This document shows, piece by piece, positions 1-8,176 of a DNA stretch of 62,409 nt; position 1 is the stretch's first letter, and the number at the start of each line of letters is the position of its first letter. Under the pieces are notes generated by a model. That model was not told where the DNA came from, made no database searches, and worked only from the letters and a program-made list of their open reading frames with translations. Both the position numbers and the translations under genes were made by a program. Where the stretch lies: IMG/VR virus record IMGVR_UViG_3300042518_001073, positions 1-62,409 of that record, one strand, 5' to 3'. Origin of the DNA: a virus.

Positions 1-2518
1 CCAGCATCGAACGCGCCGAGTCGATGTCGCGATAGCCCTCGGCTTCGGTCTGCTCCTGCAACAACTGCAAGAGCTCCGCGTCGCTCGCAGGGCCGCCCTT
101 CTTTCGTCCACCAGGCTTCACGGCTCCTGGAGACAGGATCACGTTGCCGAAACGGTCCGTGTAGTACCCGGCGTTCTCAGCGCCGCCCAGCATGGTTGGG
201 CCGAGGTTCGGGTTCTGCCCAAGTACCTGCAACGGGATGTTGCTCGTTGCAAGGCTTGTCGGTGTTTGGCTCGTGGGAACCGTGCCCGGGGTCAAGCCGC
301 CCGTGTTGGGATTGAAGAACGGCGTGCCGGTGCCCGCGCCAGGCATCGTCGGCAACGGAGCGGCTTGATATCCCGGAATGGGAATAGGCGTCGGCGTGTA
401 GAACCCACCACCCCCCGGCGGCGCGGTTACAGGAGGATTGGCCACGGGCGGTCCGCTCACGTCTGGCGGCATCACCGGCCCCCGGTCGGGACGCGAGGGC
501 AGCCCTCCGCCTGTCTCTGGGATCGGAGTGATCGGCGTGTTGCCACCAGGAAGTCTCGCGCCCGACGAACCACGGCCCCCGCCAATGCGACGGAGAAGAC
601 GGCCGATGTCGGTGTCCTCACCAAAGAAACTACCGAAATTAAACCCGCCGCCTCCGCGCGAGGGGCGTTCGTTGCGATCGTCAATGCCGTTTAGGTTACG
701 GTCAATGAAATCCATTGTGCGCACCGGGCCGCCACCCGGCACCGTGCCCCCACCTGCTGGAGGCTTGATATCGACTACAGGTGGAAGGATCGGGCCCGGC
801 TCATCAGGGGCAGGTTTACCGCCGCCGGTTGGAACTTCAATGCCGCCTCCACCGGAAGGCGGGGGCTGTGTGACAGGAGGCTGTGTTGGAAGAGGACTGG
901 TGACAAGCCCAGGAGGAGTAGCTGTTCCCCCGCCTCCGCCAGTGCCTGGGCCGCCAGGGCTCGGACGGTTTTTTTCTTCCTCGGCTCGGCGACGAGCTTC
1001 CTCTTCAGCTTGACGGCGAGCTTCCTCTTCGGCGGCACGGCGCGCAGCCTCGTCTGCAAGACGGCGCTTCTCCGCTTCCTCGGCTACTCGACGGGCTTCT
1101 TCAGCCGCTCTACGAGCTTGAGCATCTTGCTCTGCAATTCGGCGAGCTTCTTCCGCACGACGAGCTGCGTCTTGTTCAGCAGCTCTACGAGCGGCTTCTT
1201 CTTCGGCAGCTTTTCGCGCAGCGTCTTCAGCGGCCTTTCGAGCGGCTTCTTCTTCTGCTGCTCTTTTGGCGGCTTCCTCAGCCGCACGACGATTGGCTTC
1301 TTCTTCAGCGGCTTTACGAGCGGCTTCTTCTGCTGCACGGCGTTGTCCCTCCTCGTCAAATTGAGTCCCCGCCCCGGCGGTTGGCCCACCAGGCATGTAA
1401 CTACCACCGAGCCCAATGCCTGACATATTGATGCCGGTCGTAAGATTGCCGAATCCTGCGGCGTTGATCTTGGCCAGTTCTGCCAACTGCTCCGGCGTCA
1501 AGGTTGGCGTGGCTGAGGCGCCAGTGAGTTGTGAAAGATCCGCGGCCGCGCTTCCGGGGGCAGTGATCGTCTCGCTCTCTTCCGTACGAGGCGCACGTTC
1601 GCGTGCCTCTTGCTCACGAATAAGTGCTGCCGTTCGCTCACGCTCCTGCTGACGAACGATCTCCGCCGCGCGCTCGGCTGCGGCTTGCTCCTGTGCAACA
1701 CGAGCCGCTTCTTGACGCGCGGCTTCTTGCCTTGCCACTTCCTGTGCAGCGGCTTCTTCTTGCGCGCGACGTGCGGCTTCTGCCTCGGCGAGTCTGCGCT
1801 GCTCTTCGGCACGACGGGCTTCTTCGTCGCGGCGAGTGCGGACAGTATCTTCCCGTGCGACCGTCTCTTGCGCACGAGTGCGGGGCGTCGTTGCAGGCTG
1901 GACCTGTTGGCGCGGAGCTTGTTGCGCGGCGCGTGCTGCGGCAGCGGCTTGCTCTGCCTGCTGACGTGCAGCCGCTTCTTGTGCCGCACGTTCCGCTTGT
2001 TGTCTCGCGGCCTCTTGTGCAGCACGCTCTTCCGCTGCACGCATGGCTGCCATGTCCTGCGCAGCGCTGCCCGGACGGGCTACAGGCTCTTCCCGTTGTA
2101 TGGGGCGAGTGACCATCGTAGGACGCATCGTCCCCGCGGACGACGGGCCGGGGCGCACGGACAGTGGAGAGGCTTGCGGCTCAGGCTGGGCAGCGGGCTG
2201 CGTTACCGCAGGAGCGGCTGCTGCACCAAACAACGGCTGCGTCGCCGCAGGAGCGGAGAACGTCGGGGTCGGCTCAACAACAGGTTGTGCCGCTTGGTTG
2301 AGTTGGTTGAACTCCTCCAGTGCCGTCTCTGCCGCACGCGAGACACCCGGCTCGCGCGCAAACCGCGACGCGGCCTTGTATTCCTTCAGCTTGGTCTTCG
2401 GGTTCTTGGTTCCCGCGCCGCCGAGCTTCTTCAACAGATCACGGGCCGTGGAGCTTAAGTACGCAAGCTCGGTATCGCCGCCACGGCCAGCCGAGGCAAC
2501 CTTCTTGATAAACGCTGC
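1..2518. repeat. Left copy of diverged terminal repeat
   Basis: This stretch matches 59784-62409 from its first base (the motif ccagcatcga begins both) to its last shared bases (aacgctgc). The right copy is 108 bp longer, exactly 36 codons, so the coding frame is kept. Differences are scattered substitutions plus a replaced block around 1345-1560. Two diverged ends of one gene suggest contig ends that overlap across a circular or permuted genome but come from different alleles. Confidence 0.9.
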
Positions 2519-2566
2519 GGTGTCCTTGCTGGACAACGGTTTCGACGACTTCTTGGCCTTCGGCAT
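1..2566 (-). CDS. Long Ala/Glu-rich, Pro/Gly-rich virion-type protein (left allele, 3' end cut by window edge)
   Basis: The ATG at 2564-2566 lies 43 bp after the terminase large subunit stop, and the frame stays open to the window edge (855 codons). The N-terminus begins MPKAKKSSKPLSSKDTAAF. Then come a short conserved domain, a TolA-like helical stretch rich in Ala, Glu, Arg and Gln, and a Pro/Gly-rich segment with an EF-hand-like loop (DRNLNGIDDRNE). Joined in frame to 59784-59002, as a circular genome would allow, it would be about 1,115 residues. Position between the terminase and the portal suggests a virion or ejected protein; this is inference. The same gene appears as another allele at the right end. 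Confidence 0.8.
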   Translation of the reverse strand, partial: MPKAKKSSKPLSSKDTAAFIKKVASAGRGGDTELAYLSSTARDLLKKLGGAGTKNPKTKLKEYKAASRFAREPGVSRAAETALEEFNQLNQAAQPVVEPTPTFSAPAATQPLFGAAAAPAVTQPAAQPEPQASPLSVRPGPSSAGTMRPTMVTRPIQREEPVARPGSAAQDMAAMRAAEERAAQEAARQQAERAAQEAAARQQAEQAAAAARAAQQAPRQQVQPATTPRTRAQETVAREDTVRTRRDEEARRAEEQRRLAEAEAARRAQEEAAAQEVARQEAARQEAARVAQEQAAAERAAEIVRQQERERTAALIREQEARERAPRTEESETITAPGSAAADLSQLTGASATPTLTPEQLAELAKINAAGFGNLTTGINMSGIGLGGSYMPGGPTAGAGTQFDEEGQRRAAEEAARKAAEEEANRRAAEEAAKRAAEEEAARKAAEDAARKAAEEEAARRAAEQDAARRAEEARRIAEQDAQARRAAEEARRVAEEAEKRRLADEAARRAAEEEARRQAEEEARRRAEEEKNRPSPGGPGTGGGGGTATPPGLVTSPLPTQPPVTQPPPSGGGGIEVPTGGGKPAPDEPGPILPPVVDIKPPAGGGTVPGGGPVRTMDFIDRNLNGIDDRNERPSRGGGGFNFGSFFGEDTDIGRLLRRIGGGRGSSGARLPGGNTPITPIPETGGGLPSRPDRGPVMPPDVSGPPVANPPVTAPPGGGGFYTPTPIPIPGYQAAPLPTMPGAGTGTPFFNPNTGGLTPGTVPTSQTPTSLATSNIPLQVLGQNPNLGPTMLGGAENAGYYTDRFGNVILSPGAVKPGGRKKGGPASDAELLQLLQEQTEAEGYRDIDSARSML

Positions 2567-2609
2567 GGCTACTACGCCCCCGCGGTGATTGGCCTTGACA
2601 TTCTAGTCG

Positions 2610-4076
2610 TCAATAGTATTCCGGTACAAGCGGCCGTCCCTGACCGGGCATGTCCTGGTAGTCCGTGTTCAACGACACGAAGTTGCCCTGACGGAAGCGC
2701 ATGATCGCCTGCGTCGTCGAGTCGACCATGTCGTCGTTGTCGCCGTTCGGGAATGCAGCGCACTCCTCGACAAGCTCTTCCGCCCAATCGGTGTCCGGGG
2801 CCCAGACCATTCCCGCCTCGAACACAGGGGCTACCGCATGCGCGCGGCTTACCTTGTCGGTGCCGGATCGCCGGCCACCCGGCGTGTACATCGTCACAGG
2901 AATGCCCATGCGACGAAGCTCCTGCTGCAACGTCACACCCGTTGCCTTGGCTTCGATCAGCACGTTGTCGGGATTCCAGCGCTTGTACTCGTCCTTCGCG
3001 ATCCGCTTCAGTTCAGGAAAGTCCCAACGCCCACGCACGACATCAAGCAAAACAATATTCGGCCCCGAGTCCTGGTTCGGATAAAACACACCCCAGGTCG
3101 TGATCACGCTATAGTCAGCGGTCTCCTTCTTGCTGTACGCCGTGTCGTAGCTCTGGATGATGTAGTTCACAATCGGGGGCTGCGGTTCAGGCCAGATCTT
3201 CCACCACTCGCGTTTCAGGATCGCGCCCTCGTCGTTCGTGGGCTGCTGCTGATACATCGCGTTCCACTTCTGCACGGAAAGCGAAGACTTCACGCCCTCC
3301 AACTCCTCGAGCGCCCAGAACTCCGGCCACAACGGTTTGCCAGACGGCAGGATTGCCGGGAACTCGATGACCTCCCACTTATCGGCGTTGTGGCTCGACT
3401 GAGCCTTGAGCAAGCGGGCCGTCAGATCCTTCGTGCCCCAGCGCGTCATGACGATGACGATCGCACCGCCTGGCTGGAGACGGGTTCGCGGACCGCCCTG
3501 ATACCATTCCCACGCGTTGTCCAAAGCCAGATCCGAGTACGCGTCTTGTTCCGAATGCGGGTCGTCGATGATGAGCAGATCCGCACCACGTCCGGTGACC
3601 GCACCGCCCACACCGACCGCGAAGTAGCTACCGCCATGGTTCGTGTCCCAACGGCCGGCAGCCTTGCTGTCCTGCTTAAGATCCACCTTCGGGAAGAGCT
3701 CTCGATAACGATCGGACATCATCAGGTCGCGCACCTTACGGCCGAACTTCACTGCGAGCTCTGCCGTGTGCGTCGCTTCAATCGTCTGCAATCGAGGTTT
3801 GCGCCCCATCAAGAAGGCCGGCAGTAGGTACGACGCGAACTCCGACTTCGTGTGACGAGGCGGCATGTTGATGATCAGCCGCTTCAGTGTTCCCTTGGCG
3901 ATACGATCAAACGCTGCACCCATGCGCCGATGGTGGTCGCCCAGGATCGCCTCGGGCCAGACGTACCGCACGAAGTCGATGAAGTTGTTACGCGCCTTGT
4001 CCTGCGTTTCCAGCAGCATCAGCCGGTATTCCAGCCGCAGCCGCTCTTCCTCAATGTCCTTCGGCACCGCGCTCAT
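2610..4076 (-). CDS. terL: Terminase large subunit
   Basis: This is the DNA-packaging motor: an ATPase that pumps DNA into the prohead and a nuclease that cuts the concatemer. The 488-residue protein shows an ATP-binding motif at 71-79 (MPPRHTKSE), Walker B at about 167-172 (LLIIDD), a coupling motif at 209-213 (VMTRW), and RNase H-fold nuclease acids at D311 (SYDTAY), E375 (IEAKATG) and the DNDDMVD cluster near 447-453. The ATG at 4074-4076 is preferred to an upstream in-frame TTG at 4106. Its partner small subunit lies 4.7 kb away, separated by accessory genes. A parS-like site lies about 95 bp upstream. Confidence 0.96.
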   Translation of the reverse strand: MSAVPKDIEEERLRLEYRLMLLETQDKARNNFIDFVRYVWPEAILGDHHRRMGAAFDRIAKGTLKRLIINMPPRHTKSEFASYLLPAFLMGRKPRLQTIEATHTAELAVKFGRKVRDLMMSDRYRELFPKVDLKQDSKAAGRWDTNHGGSYFAVGVGGAVTGRGADLLIIDDPHSEQDAYSDLALDNAWEWYQGGPRTRLQPGGAIVIVMTRWGTKDLTARLLKAQSSHNADKWEVIEFPAILPSGKPLWPEFWALEELEGVKSSLSVQKWNAMYQQQPTNDEGAILKREWWKIWPEPQPPIVNYIIQSYDTAYSKKETADYSVITTWGVFYPNQDSGPNIVLLDVVRGRWDFPELKRIAKDEYKRWNPDNVLIEAKATGVTLQQELRRMGIPVTMYTPGGRRSGTDKVSRAHAVAPVFEAGMVWAPDTDWAEELVEECAAFPNGDNDDMVDSTTQAIMRFRQGNFVSLNTDYQDMPGQGRPLVPEYY

Positions 4077-4168
4077 GAAAAGTCCGTTGCGTAGAAATTT
4101 GCACAAATTTTTGCACGAGTTGACAAGTTAATCAAAGGGGGTGGTTTTCCTTCCCCCGGGGTCGACGA

Positions 4169-4184
4169 TGTTCCACGTGGAACC
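4169..4184. promoter_or_regulatory. parS-like ParB-binding palindrome
   Basis: TGTTCCACGTGGAACC is a 14-bp perfect palindrome with flanks. It fits the bacterial chromosomal parS consensus TGTTNCACGTGNAACA at 15 of 16 positions and, from memory, equals a Pseudomonas parS variant. No parB gene was recognised in the window, so any binding would be by host ParB. I saw only this one copy. Confidence 0.6.
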
Positions 4185-4374
4185 AAAACCATTTTGCCGC
4201 TCATCCAATGTGTGAAATCGGGCATTAGCCCCCGAAGGCGAACAACCGGCCCGTTTTTTGGACCCGGCCCCCGTAACTCGTTGATCGGCCACGGGAAAAT
4301 TCGCCGCGGCGCGCGGCTCGCGGGCCAATACGTGCTGCCCTTGTAGGAAATAAACACTCAAAGAAATAACCAAA

Positions 4375-4420
4375 CACGGCCCGCGGACCACGGCCACGCG
4401 CCACGGCCCGCGGACCACGG
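4375..4420. repeat. 19-bp direct repeat, 27-bp spacing
   Basis: The sequence cacggcccgcggaccacgg occurs at 4375-4393 and again at 4402-4420 in noncoding GC-rich DNA upstream of terL. A degenerate further relative (gatcacgtaccacgggcacgg) follows. No function can be assigned. Confidence 0.75.
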
Positions 4421-4641
4421 ATCCGGCCGGCCGATCACGTACCACGGGCACGGAATCACAGCTCACGGGCCGCGCATCGCGGCCTAGCTAGTCGACGGGC
4501 CCGGCGGGCGGATCCGGCCGGGCGCTCGAGCTCGAGGGCGGCCGACGGGCACGCCGAAGGGCGGTCGGCTCCCATACCGGCCGACGGGCGGCCGGGCCCG
4601 GGAAAGGGCGCCGAAGCTCGGGAACGGCTCCCAACGGGCGC

Positions 4642-4671
4642 AAAAAAAAAGGGCCGGCGCATGGCCGGCCC
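4642..4671 (-). terminator. Rho-independent terminator after the 4702-5388 gene
   Basis: On the minus strand a GC hairpin (GGGCCGGCC-ATGC-GCCGGCCC type, 4651-4671) is followed by nine T residues (4642-4650). It lies just after the stop of the gene at 4702-5388 and would end the leftward accessory operon before terL. Confidence 0.9.
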
Positions 4672-4701
4672 TCAGTAGCACCAGGGCGAAAAACGGACAG
4701 G

Positions 4702-5388
4702 CTAGCCCGGGCGGCCGATATCGCCGACGACGTGGTGCCGGAGAAAGGATCCCGGCGGAAGCTCGCGGGCGAACCGCTCGAGGGCGGCCGCGTCATCGGG
4801 CGCGCCCTTCGAGCTTGTCGCGCGCCATTGCATGGCCACGTGGCCGCCGGATCCATAGCACCCGCCCGGCTCCTCGGTGCCAACGCGGCGAGCTTGCGAA
4901 CCGTGCGCCGTGAACACGACGACAAAGTCCCGATCGCCGCGGGCACACAACGGCTCGCCGTCGCCGCAATTCGAGCACGTGATATCGGACACTTCCGCCG
5001 GGCAGCGCACAAAGCGCACGCCGTCGACGCGTTTCGGAATCTCGACGCCGGCGCCGATCGTGAGCGTAGTTGGCCGCCCGAGCTTGCGAGCTTTCAACGC
5101 GGCCGCGAGCGTATCGGCCGAAAAATTGATCACGGTTTCACCGGCGGCCGGGGCCGGAAGCTTCGCGGCCGGAAAATGCGAGTAAGTCCACGCGCGGCCG
5201 TTCCGTGGCACGGCCCGCCGAAGGGCGGCCAGATATCCGCGATCGATAGCACCGGCGGCGGCGGCCGGTTGCGGATTCAACGGGCACGTGCGCGGGCACG
5301 TGGAAAATACGTTGGAAGCGCCGGCGCGGTACGTCACCGCGATCGGGCCAGTCTTCGAGTTTGCGGACACTTTCACAGTCTTAAGCAT
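4702..5388 (-). CDS. Conserved phage protein of unknown function, cysteine-containing
   Basis: The 228-residue product starts MLKTVKVSANSKTGPIAVTYR, a beginning I recognise from recurrent phage hypothetical proteins. The ATG at 5386-5388 follows AGAAAGGAG with 11-nt spacing, which decides against a longer frame. Cysteine pairs occur near the N-terminus (STCPRTCPLNP) and in the middle (DITCSNCGDGEPLCARGD), suggesting a metal-binding or disulfide fold. It is flanked by its own terminator and by the terminator of the next gene upstream, so it is probably a separate transcript. Function unknown. Confidence 0.85.
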   Translation of the reverse strand: MLKTVKVSANSKTGPIAVTYRAGASNVFSTCPRTCPLNPQPAAAAGAIDRGYLAALRRAVPRNGRAWTYSHFPAAKLPAPAAGETVINFSADTLAAALKARKLGRPTTLTIGAGVEIPKRVDGVRFVRCPAEVSDITCSNCGDGEPLCARGDRDFVVVFTAHGSQARRVGTEEPGGCYGSGGHVAMQWRATSSKGAPDDAAALERFARELPPGSFLRHHVVGDIGRPG

Positions 5389-5444
5389 GGCGAGAAATTC
5401 TCCTTTCTGGCCGGGCCGCCATGGCCCGGTTCGGAGAGTGTCGC

Positions 5445-5476
5445 AAAAAAGAAAGGGCCGGCGCAAGGGCCGGCCC
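5445..5476 (-). terminator. Rho-independent terminator after the DUF932 gene
   Basis: On the minus strand the hairpin GGGCCGGCCCTTGCGCCGGCCC (arms within 5455-5476) is followed by TTTCTTTTTT (5445-5454). Its stem is nearly the same as that of the terminator at 4642-4671. Confidence 0.88.
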
Positions 5477-5502
5477 TCGAGTAGCGCCCGGGCGCTCGGG
5501 AT

Positions 5503-6603
5503 CTAGGCGGCCAGATCCTCGAGAATGGCGCCGGCCGTCGCTTCGAATTCGACGCGCTCGGCGGTCCACGGAATCGAGCGAGCGTAGGCCGTGGCGCCCG
5601 TTACCGCATCCCATGCGGACTCGATCGGGCGGCCCTCTTCGGCCATGTGCACGGTTTTAATCCGATCGGCCACGCGCGGCCCGAATCGTGACGCCAAAAA
5701 CGCGTCGACCTTTTCGAGCTTCGAAGCTTGCGCCGTGCGCAGAATGTTCGACACGTTCGAAGCGCTCGCGCGTGAGTACTCGAGGAGCGCCGGGGCGGCC
5801 TCTTCGATGAACCGATCGGGCGCGCTCGCCGTGTGTCGAATCGAGATCTCCTCGAGCTCATGGGCGCCCCACACGATACGGTTGGCGCACACGTAGTCGA
5901 AAAGAAAGGTTTTTATTTTGAGCGCACCGGCGCCGGTTTCCGAATTGGTGACGAAAAACCCGCGGGCAAGCTCGCCGGTCTTACCGTCGCGCCGGTTCGG
6001 AAGCTCTATCCGGTTTTTCTCATCGGCGAGGAACACGAACATATCGCGATCGCCGGCGAATAGCGTGGTGTTCGCCGTGGTGACTTGCGAGAGCTCGCGG
6101 CCGAATTCCCCCGGCACGCGGAAGTCACCCGTCACACCATCGCCGAAGCGATCCTCGAGGGCGCGCACTACGTCGACATTCCAAATGCGCCCGTAGCGCG
6201 GGCCCGTGGCGGCCCGAAGCTCGAGCTCAGAAGTGCCCGGGCGCCGAGTGAGTAGCACGCCGGTATCGATCGCGTCACGTTCAACGCGTAGGCCGTAGTT
6301 CAGACAATCGGCCGCGAGAGGCGCCGGGAGTGTGCGCAAGTAAGCGCCCGGGGCGCCGGAGAGATTCGCCAACTGGCCAAAGGCCCAGTTAGTCGGGGCA
6401 GCCGCGCGGCCGTTCGGGCCCTCGATCACAATTCCGCGATTGTCGGCCGTCGGGATCGCCGAGAGTTGGCGTGAGCTGATCACCTTCGCGGATGAGTACG
6501 CGCGGAGCTCTTCGAGCTTTTCGCGCATCGCGGGCAGACTGGTGAAGCGCTCCTCGAGAGGGCGGGTCGACCATTGGCGGGAAGCTTGCATTAACTCAGA
6601 CAT
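5503..6603 (-). CDS. DUF932 family phage/plasmid-like protein
   Basis: The 366-residue protein has the layout of the DUF932 family, found on phages and plasmids next to replication or recombination genes; its biochemical role is unknown. Family-like stretches include AFGQLANLSGAPGAYLRTLP near residue 75-95, the GDRDMFVFLAD segment, RGFFVTNSETGAGALKIKTFLFDYVCANRIVWG near 220-250, and a C-terminal helical region. The start has AGAAAGGAG 8 nt upstream. It lies between a small acidic-protein gene and a terminator. Leu-Glu pairs are almost always written CTCGAG. Confidence 0.88.
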   Translation of the reverse strand: MSELMQASRQWSTRPLEERFTSLPAMREKLEELRAYSSAKVISSRQLSAIPTADNRGIVIEGPNGRAAAPTNWAFGQLANLSGAPGAYLRTLPAPLAADCLNYGLRVERDAIDTGVLLTRRPGTSELELRAATGPRYGRIWNVDVVRALEDRFGDGVTGDFRVPGEFGRELSQVTTANTTLFAGDRDMFVFLADEKNRIELPNRRDGKTGELARGFFVTNSETGAGALKIKTFLFDYVCANRIVWGAHELEEISIRHTASAPDRFIEEAAPALLEYSRASASNVSNILRTAQASKLEKVDAFLASRFGPRVADRIKTVHMAEEGRPIESAWDAVTGATAYARSIPWTAERVEFEATAGAILEDLAA

Positions 6604-6659
6604 TGTCAGTTCTCCTTTCTAGTGGCCGGCACGATATGCGCCGGTGGCCCGAGTATGGG

Positions 6660-7013
6660 CTAACGGTCAGGACGTTGCAAGGGTCGAAGAATTTCGCGCG
6701 ACTCGGGATCGAGCTCGAAGACTTCGCCGGCCGCGTCGACTCCGACGAAGGCTATTCCCTCTTCAGCTTCGAGCGACTCGCGCTCGATCTGCAAAAGTTC
6801 GGCAAGCTCTCCGCCCTCCGCGTCCGCGTCATGCTCGAGGGCCTCAAGCCGAAGGTCGATATATTGCGCGCGCTCTCCGTCCGCTTCCGCGTACGTGTCG
6901 AAGACTACGGGCTCCATGTCCGCGTCCGTCGATCCCTCGAGCGAAACCGACGGGCCGCAGAGCGTCTCAGTAACGCACGCCCACCCGGTGCGGACGAACT
7001 CCGGCGCGCTCAT
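6660..7013 (-). CDS. Small acidic phage protein, unknown
   Basis: The 117-residue product is strongly acidic (many Asp and Glu) with a central alpha-helical segment (LRLEALEHDADAEGGELAEL). The start overlaps the stop of the next gene upstream in an ATGA arrangement, and GGAGGG precedes it, so it is translationally coupled. I recognise no family. An acidic protein of this size in an early phage cassette could be a DNA mimic or host-factor inhibitor, but nothing in the sequence proves that. Confidence 0.75.
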   Translation of the reverse strand: MSAPEFVRTGWACVTETLCGPSVSLEGSTDADMEPVVFDTYAEADGERAQYIDLRLEALEHDADAEGGELAELLQIERESLEAEEGIAFVGVDAAGEVFELDPESREILRPLQRPDR

Positions 7014-7204
7014 CGATCGCCCTCCTCTTCGGCTTTCAGCGCCTTGATCTCTTCGATCTCCGCGTCGAGTTCCTCTTCGGTCATGTTGTTGAAGCCGACG
7101 AACCCCGTGAGCAAGTAATGCATGAGCAGCATATCTTCGTTGCCCTCGAGAATCCGGGTCATGGACTCATCCACCAAAAAATCGACCTTTTCATCACGTG
7201 TCAT
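7010..7204 (-). CDS. Small acidic helical phage protein, unknown
   Basis: The 64-residue product starts MTRDEKVDFLVDESMTRILE and ends in an acidic helix (TEEELDAEIEEIKALKAEEE). The ATG at 7202-7204 is chosen because GGAGG lies 6 nt upstream; a longer in-frame start has no such site. ATGA overlap links it to the gene downstream. No family recognised. Confidence 0.75.
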   Translation of the reverse strand: MTRDEKVDFLVDESMTRILEGNEDMLLMHYLLTGFVGFNNMTEEELDAEIEEIKALKAEEEGDR

Positions 7205-7226
7205 AACGCCTCCGATTGTGAGTGAT

Positions 7227-7958
7227 TCAAACATCTGCCCAACTAAACGTCCGCCCGAGCCCCTTGATGGTTTTTAGTCCGCGCTCACGCGCGAGCCGTT
7301 CCATCTCGAGAGCTTTGGCGTACAGATCCGGGTGTCGCTCGCGTAACTCGACGATCTCGTCACGCTTCGACGCCGGACAATGAAAGCAGCTCGATTTCGC
7401 CGGGATCGACAATCCGGCCGCGACGATCTCGAGCTTGCATCGATCACGATCCCATCCCCACTCGATCAACGGGAACCGATTTGTGTAACCGTCCGCCGCT
7501 TTGCCCTCCGCCTTAAATCGGCGAACGCTATCGCGAGGGCCGGCGTCGTAACCGACACATTGCGTAACGGTGAGGCCCTGCGCCCATGCGTCACGTGCCG
7601 GCTGCCAGTTCTTCACGAACTTTCGTTGCGGATCGATTTTCCACACGATCGAGCATTGATGCTGCCCGTACGCGAGAGCAGGGAGTACGCGATTGCGCAC
7701 ACAACTCTCCGAAAGGCTCCGATCGTTTGATTTCGGTCGCGGGTTCTTCACGACGGTGACGCGCGGGAATCCAACGCGATCGAGCCATCCGTTGATGACC
7801 TCGAGGTACGCGTAGGTTTCCGGCTTCTCGTCGCCCGTATCAGCGAAGAGAATCAGATCCGGCCGTTCGCCTTGTTGCCACAAGCCGACGAGCATGGCCG
7901 TCGAATCAACGCCCATGCCGTAAGCCACCACTAGCGGGTTTCGTGCAATCGGTTCCAA
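7227..7958 (-). CDS. PAPS reductase-like PP-loop protein
   Basis: The 243-residue protein belongs to the adenine-nucleotide alpha-hydrolase (PP-loop) group that includes PAPS reductase and DndC. It shows a PP-loop at residues 13-20 (YGMGVDST), FADTGDEKPETY, and near the end the cysteine pair SSCFHCPASK. In cells such proteins activate or reduce adenylylated substrates; the phage substrate is unknown. The best start is a TTG at 7956-7958, because AGAAAGGAG is placed 7 nt before it and lies inside the longer frame to 8006. No dnd or sulfur-transfer partner genes are nearby. Confidence 0.82.
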   Translation of the reverse strand: MEPIARNPLVVAYGMGVDSTAMLVGLWQQGERPDLILFADTGDEKPETYAYLEVINGWLDRVGFPRVTVVKNPRPKSNDRSLSESCVRNRVLPALAYGQHQCSIVWKIDPQRKFVKNWQPARDAWAQGLTVTQCVGYDAGPRDSVRRFKAEGKAADGYTNRFPLIEWGWDRDRCKLEIVAAGLSIPAKSSCFHCPASKRDEIVELRERHPDLYAKALEMERLARERGLKTIKGLGRTFSWADV

Positions 7959-8023
7959 TTCCTTTCTCCTTTCTGCGGCCAGAGGCCGAATCGAATCCTC
8001 GTACAACGGGAACGCCCTGTCAA

Positions 8024-8176
8024 CTATTTGCGATTCCTTCCATGCAGTATCGTCTGCCAGATCATAAACAGGATGAACTTAAACATATTTTTCTTTGGTG
8101 GGTCTTCCTCGAGCTTGATCGAGCCGGACGGAAACTGTTCTACGATCCTCGAGGCGTACCGATCACGCCGCGTCAT
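8024..8176 (-). CDS. Possible small basic protein coupled to the zinc-ribbon gene
   Basis: A 50-residue frame starts ATG at 8174-8176, overlapping the last 14 nt of the upstream gene, with GAGG just before it. The product ends with a hydrophobic stretch (MFKFILFMIWQTIL) and basic residues, so it may attach to membrane. Start and existence are moderately supported by position alone. Confidence 0.45.
   Translation of the reverse strand: MTRRDRYASRIVEQFPSGSIKLEEDPPKKNMFKFILFMIWQTILHGRNRK

Larger units (their letters stand above)
4077..4641. other. 565-bp gap upstream of terL with parS-like palindrome and GC-rich repeats
   Basis: No convincing gene is seen here. A 112-codon minus-strand frame at 4128-4466 has no recognisable family or good ribosome-binding site. 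The part near terL contains a 16-bp palindrome matching bacterial parS. The part from about 4375 is very GC-rich and holds a 19-bp direct repeat. The gap separates the terminated cassette on its right from terL, so a late promoter should lie here, but I could not fix one. Confidence 0.6.

Noticed and set aside
4128-4466. Possible 112-codon gene upstream of terL
   Set aside because: No ribosome site, Arg/Pro-rich product typical of GC-rich noncoding DNA, and it covers the parS-like site and direct repeats.
4732-5484. Plus-strand frame of 250 codons opposite a conserved gene
   Set aside because: It is antisense to a gene with clear homologue pattern, ribosome site and terminator; the product has no sense.
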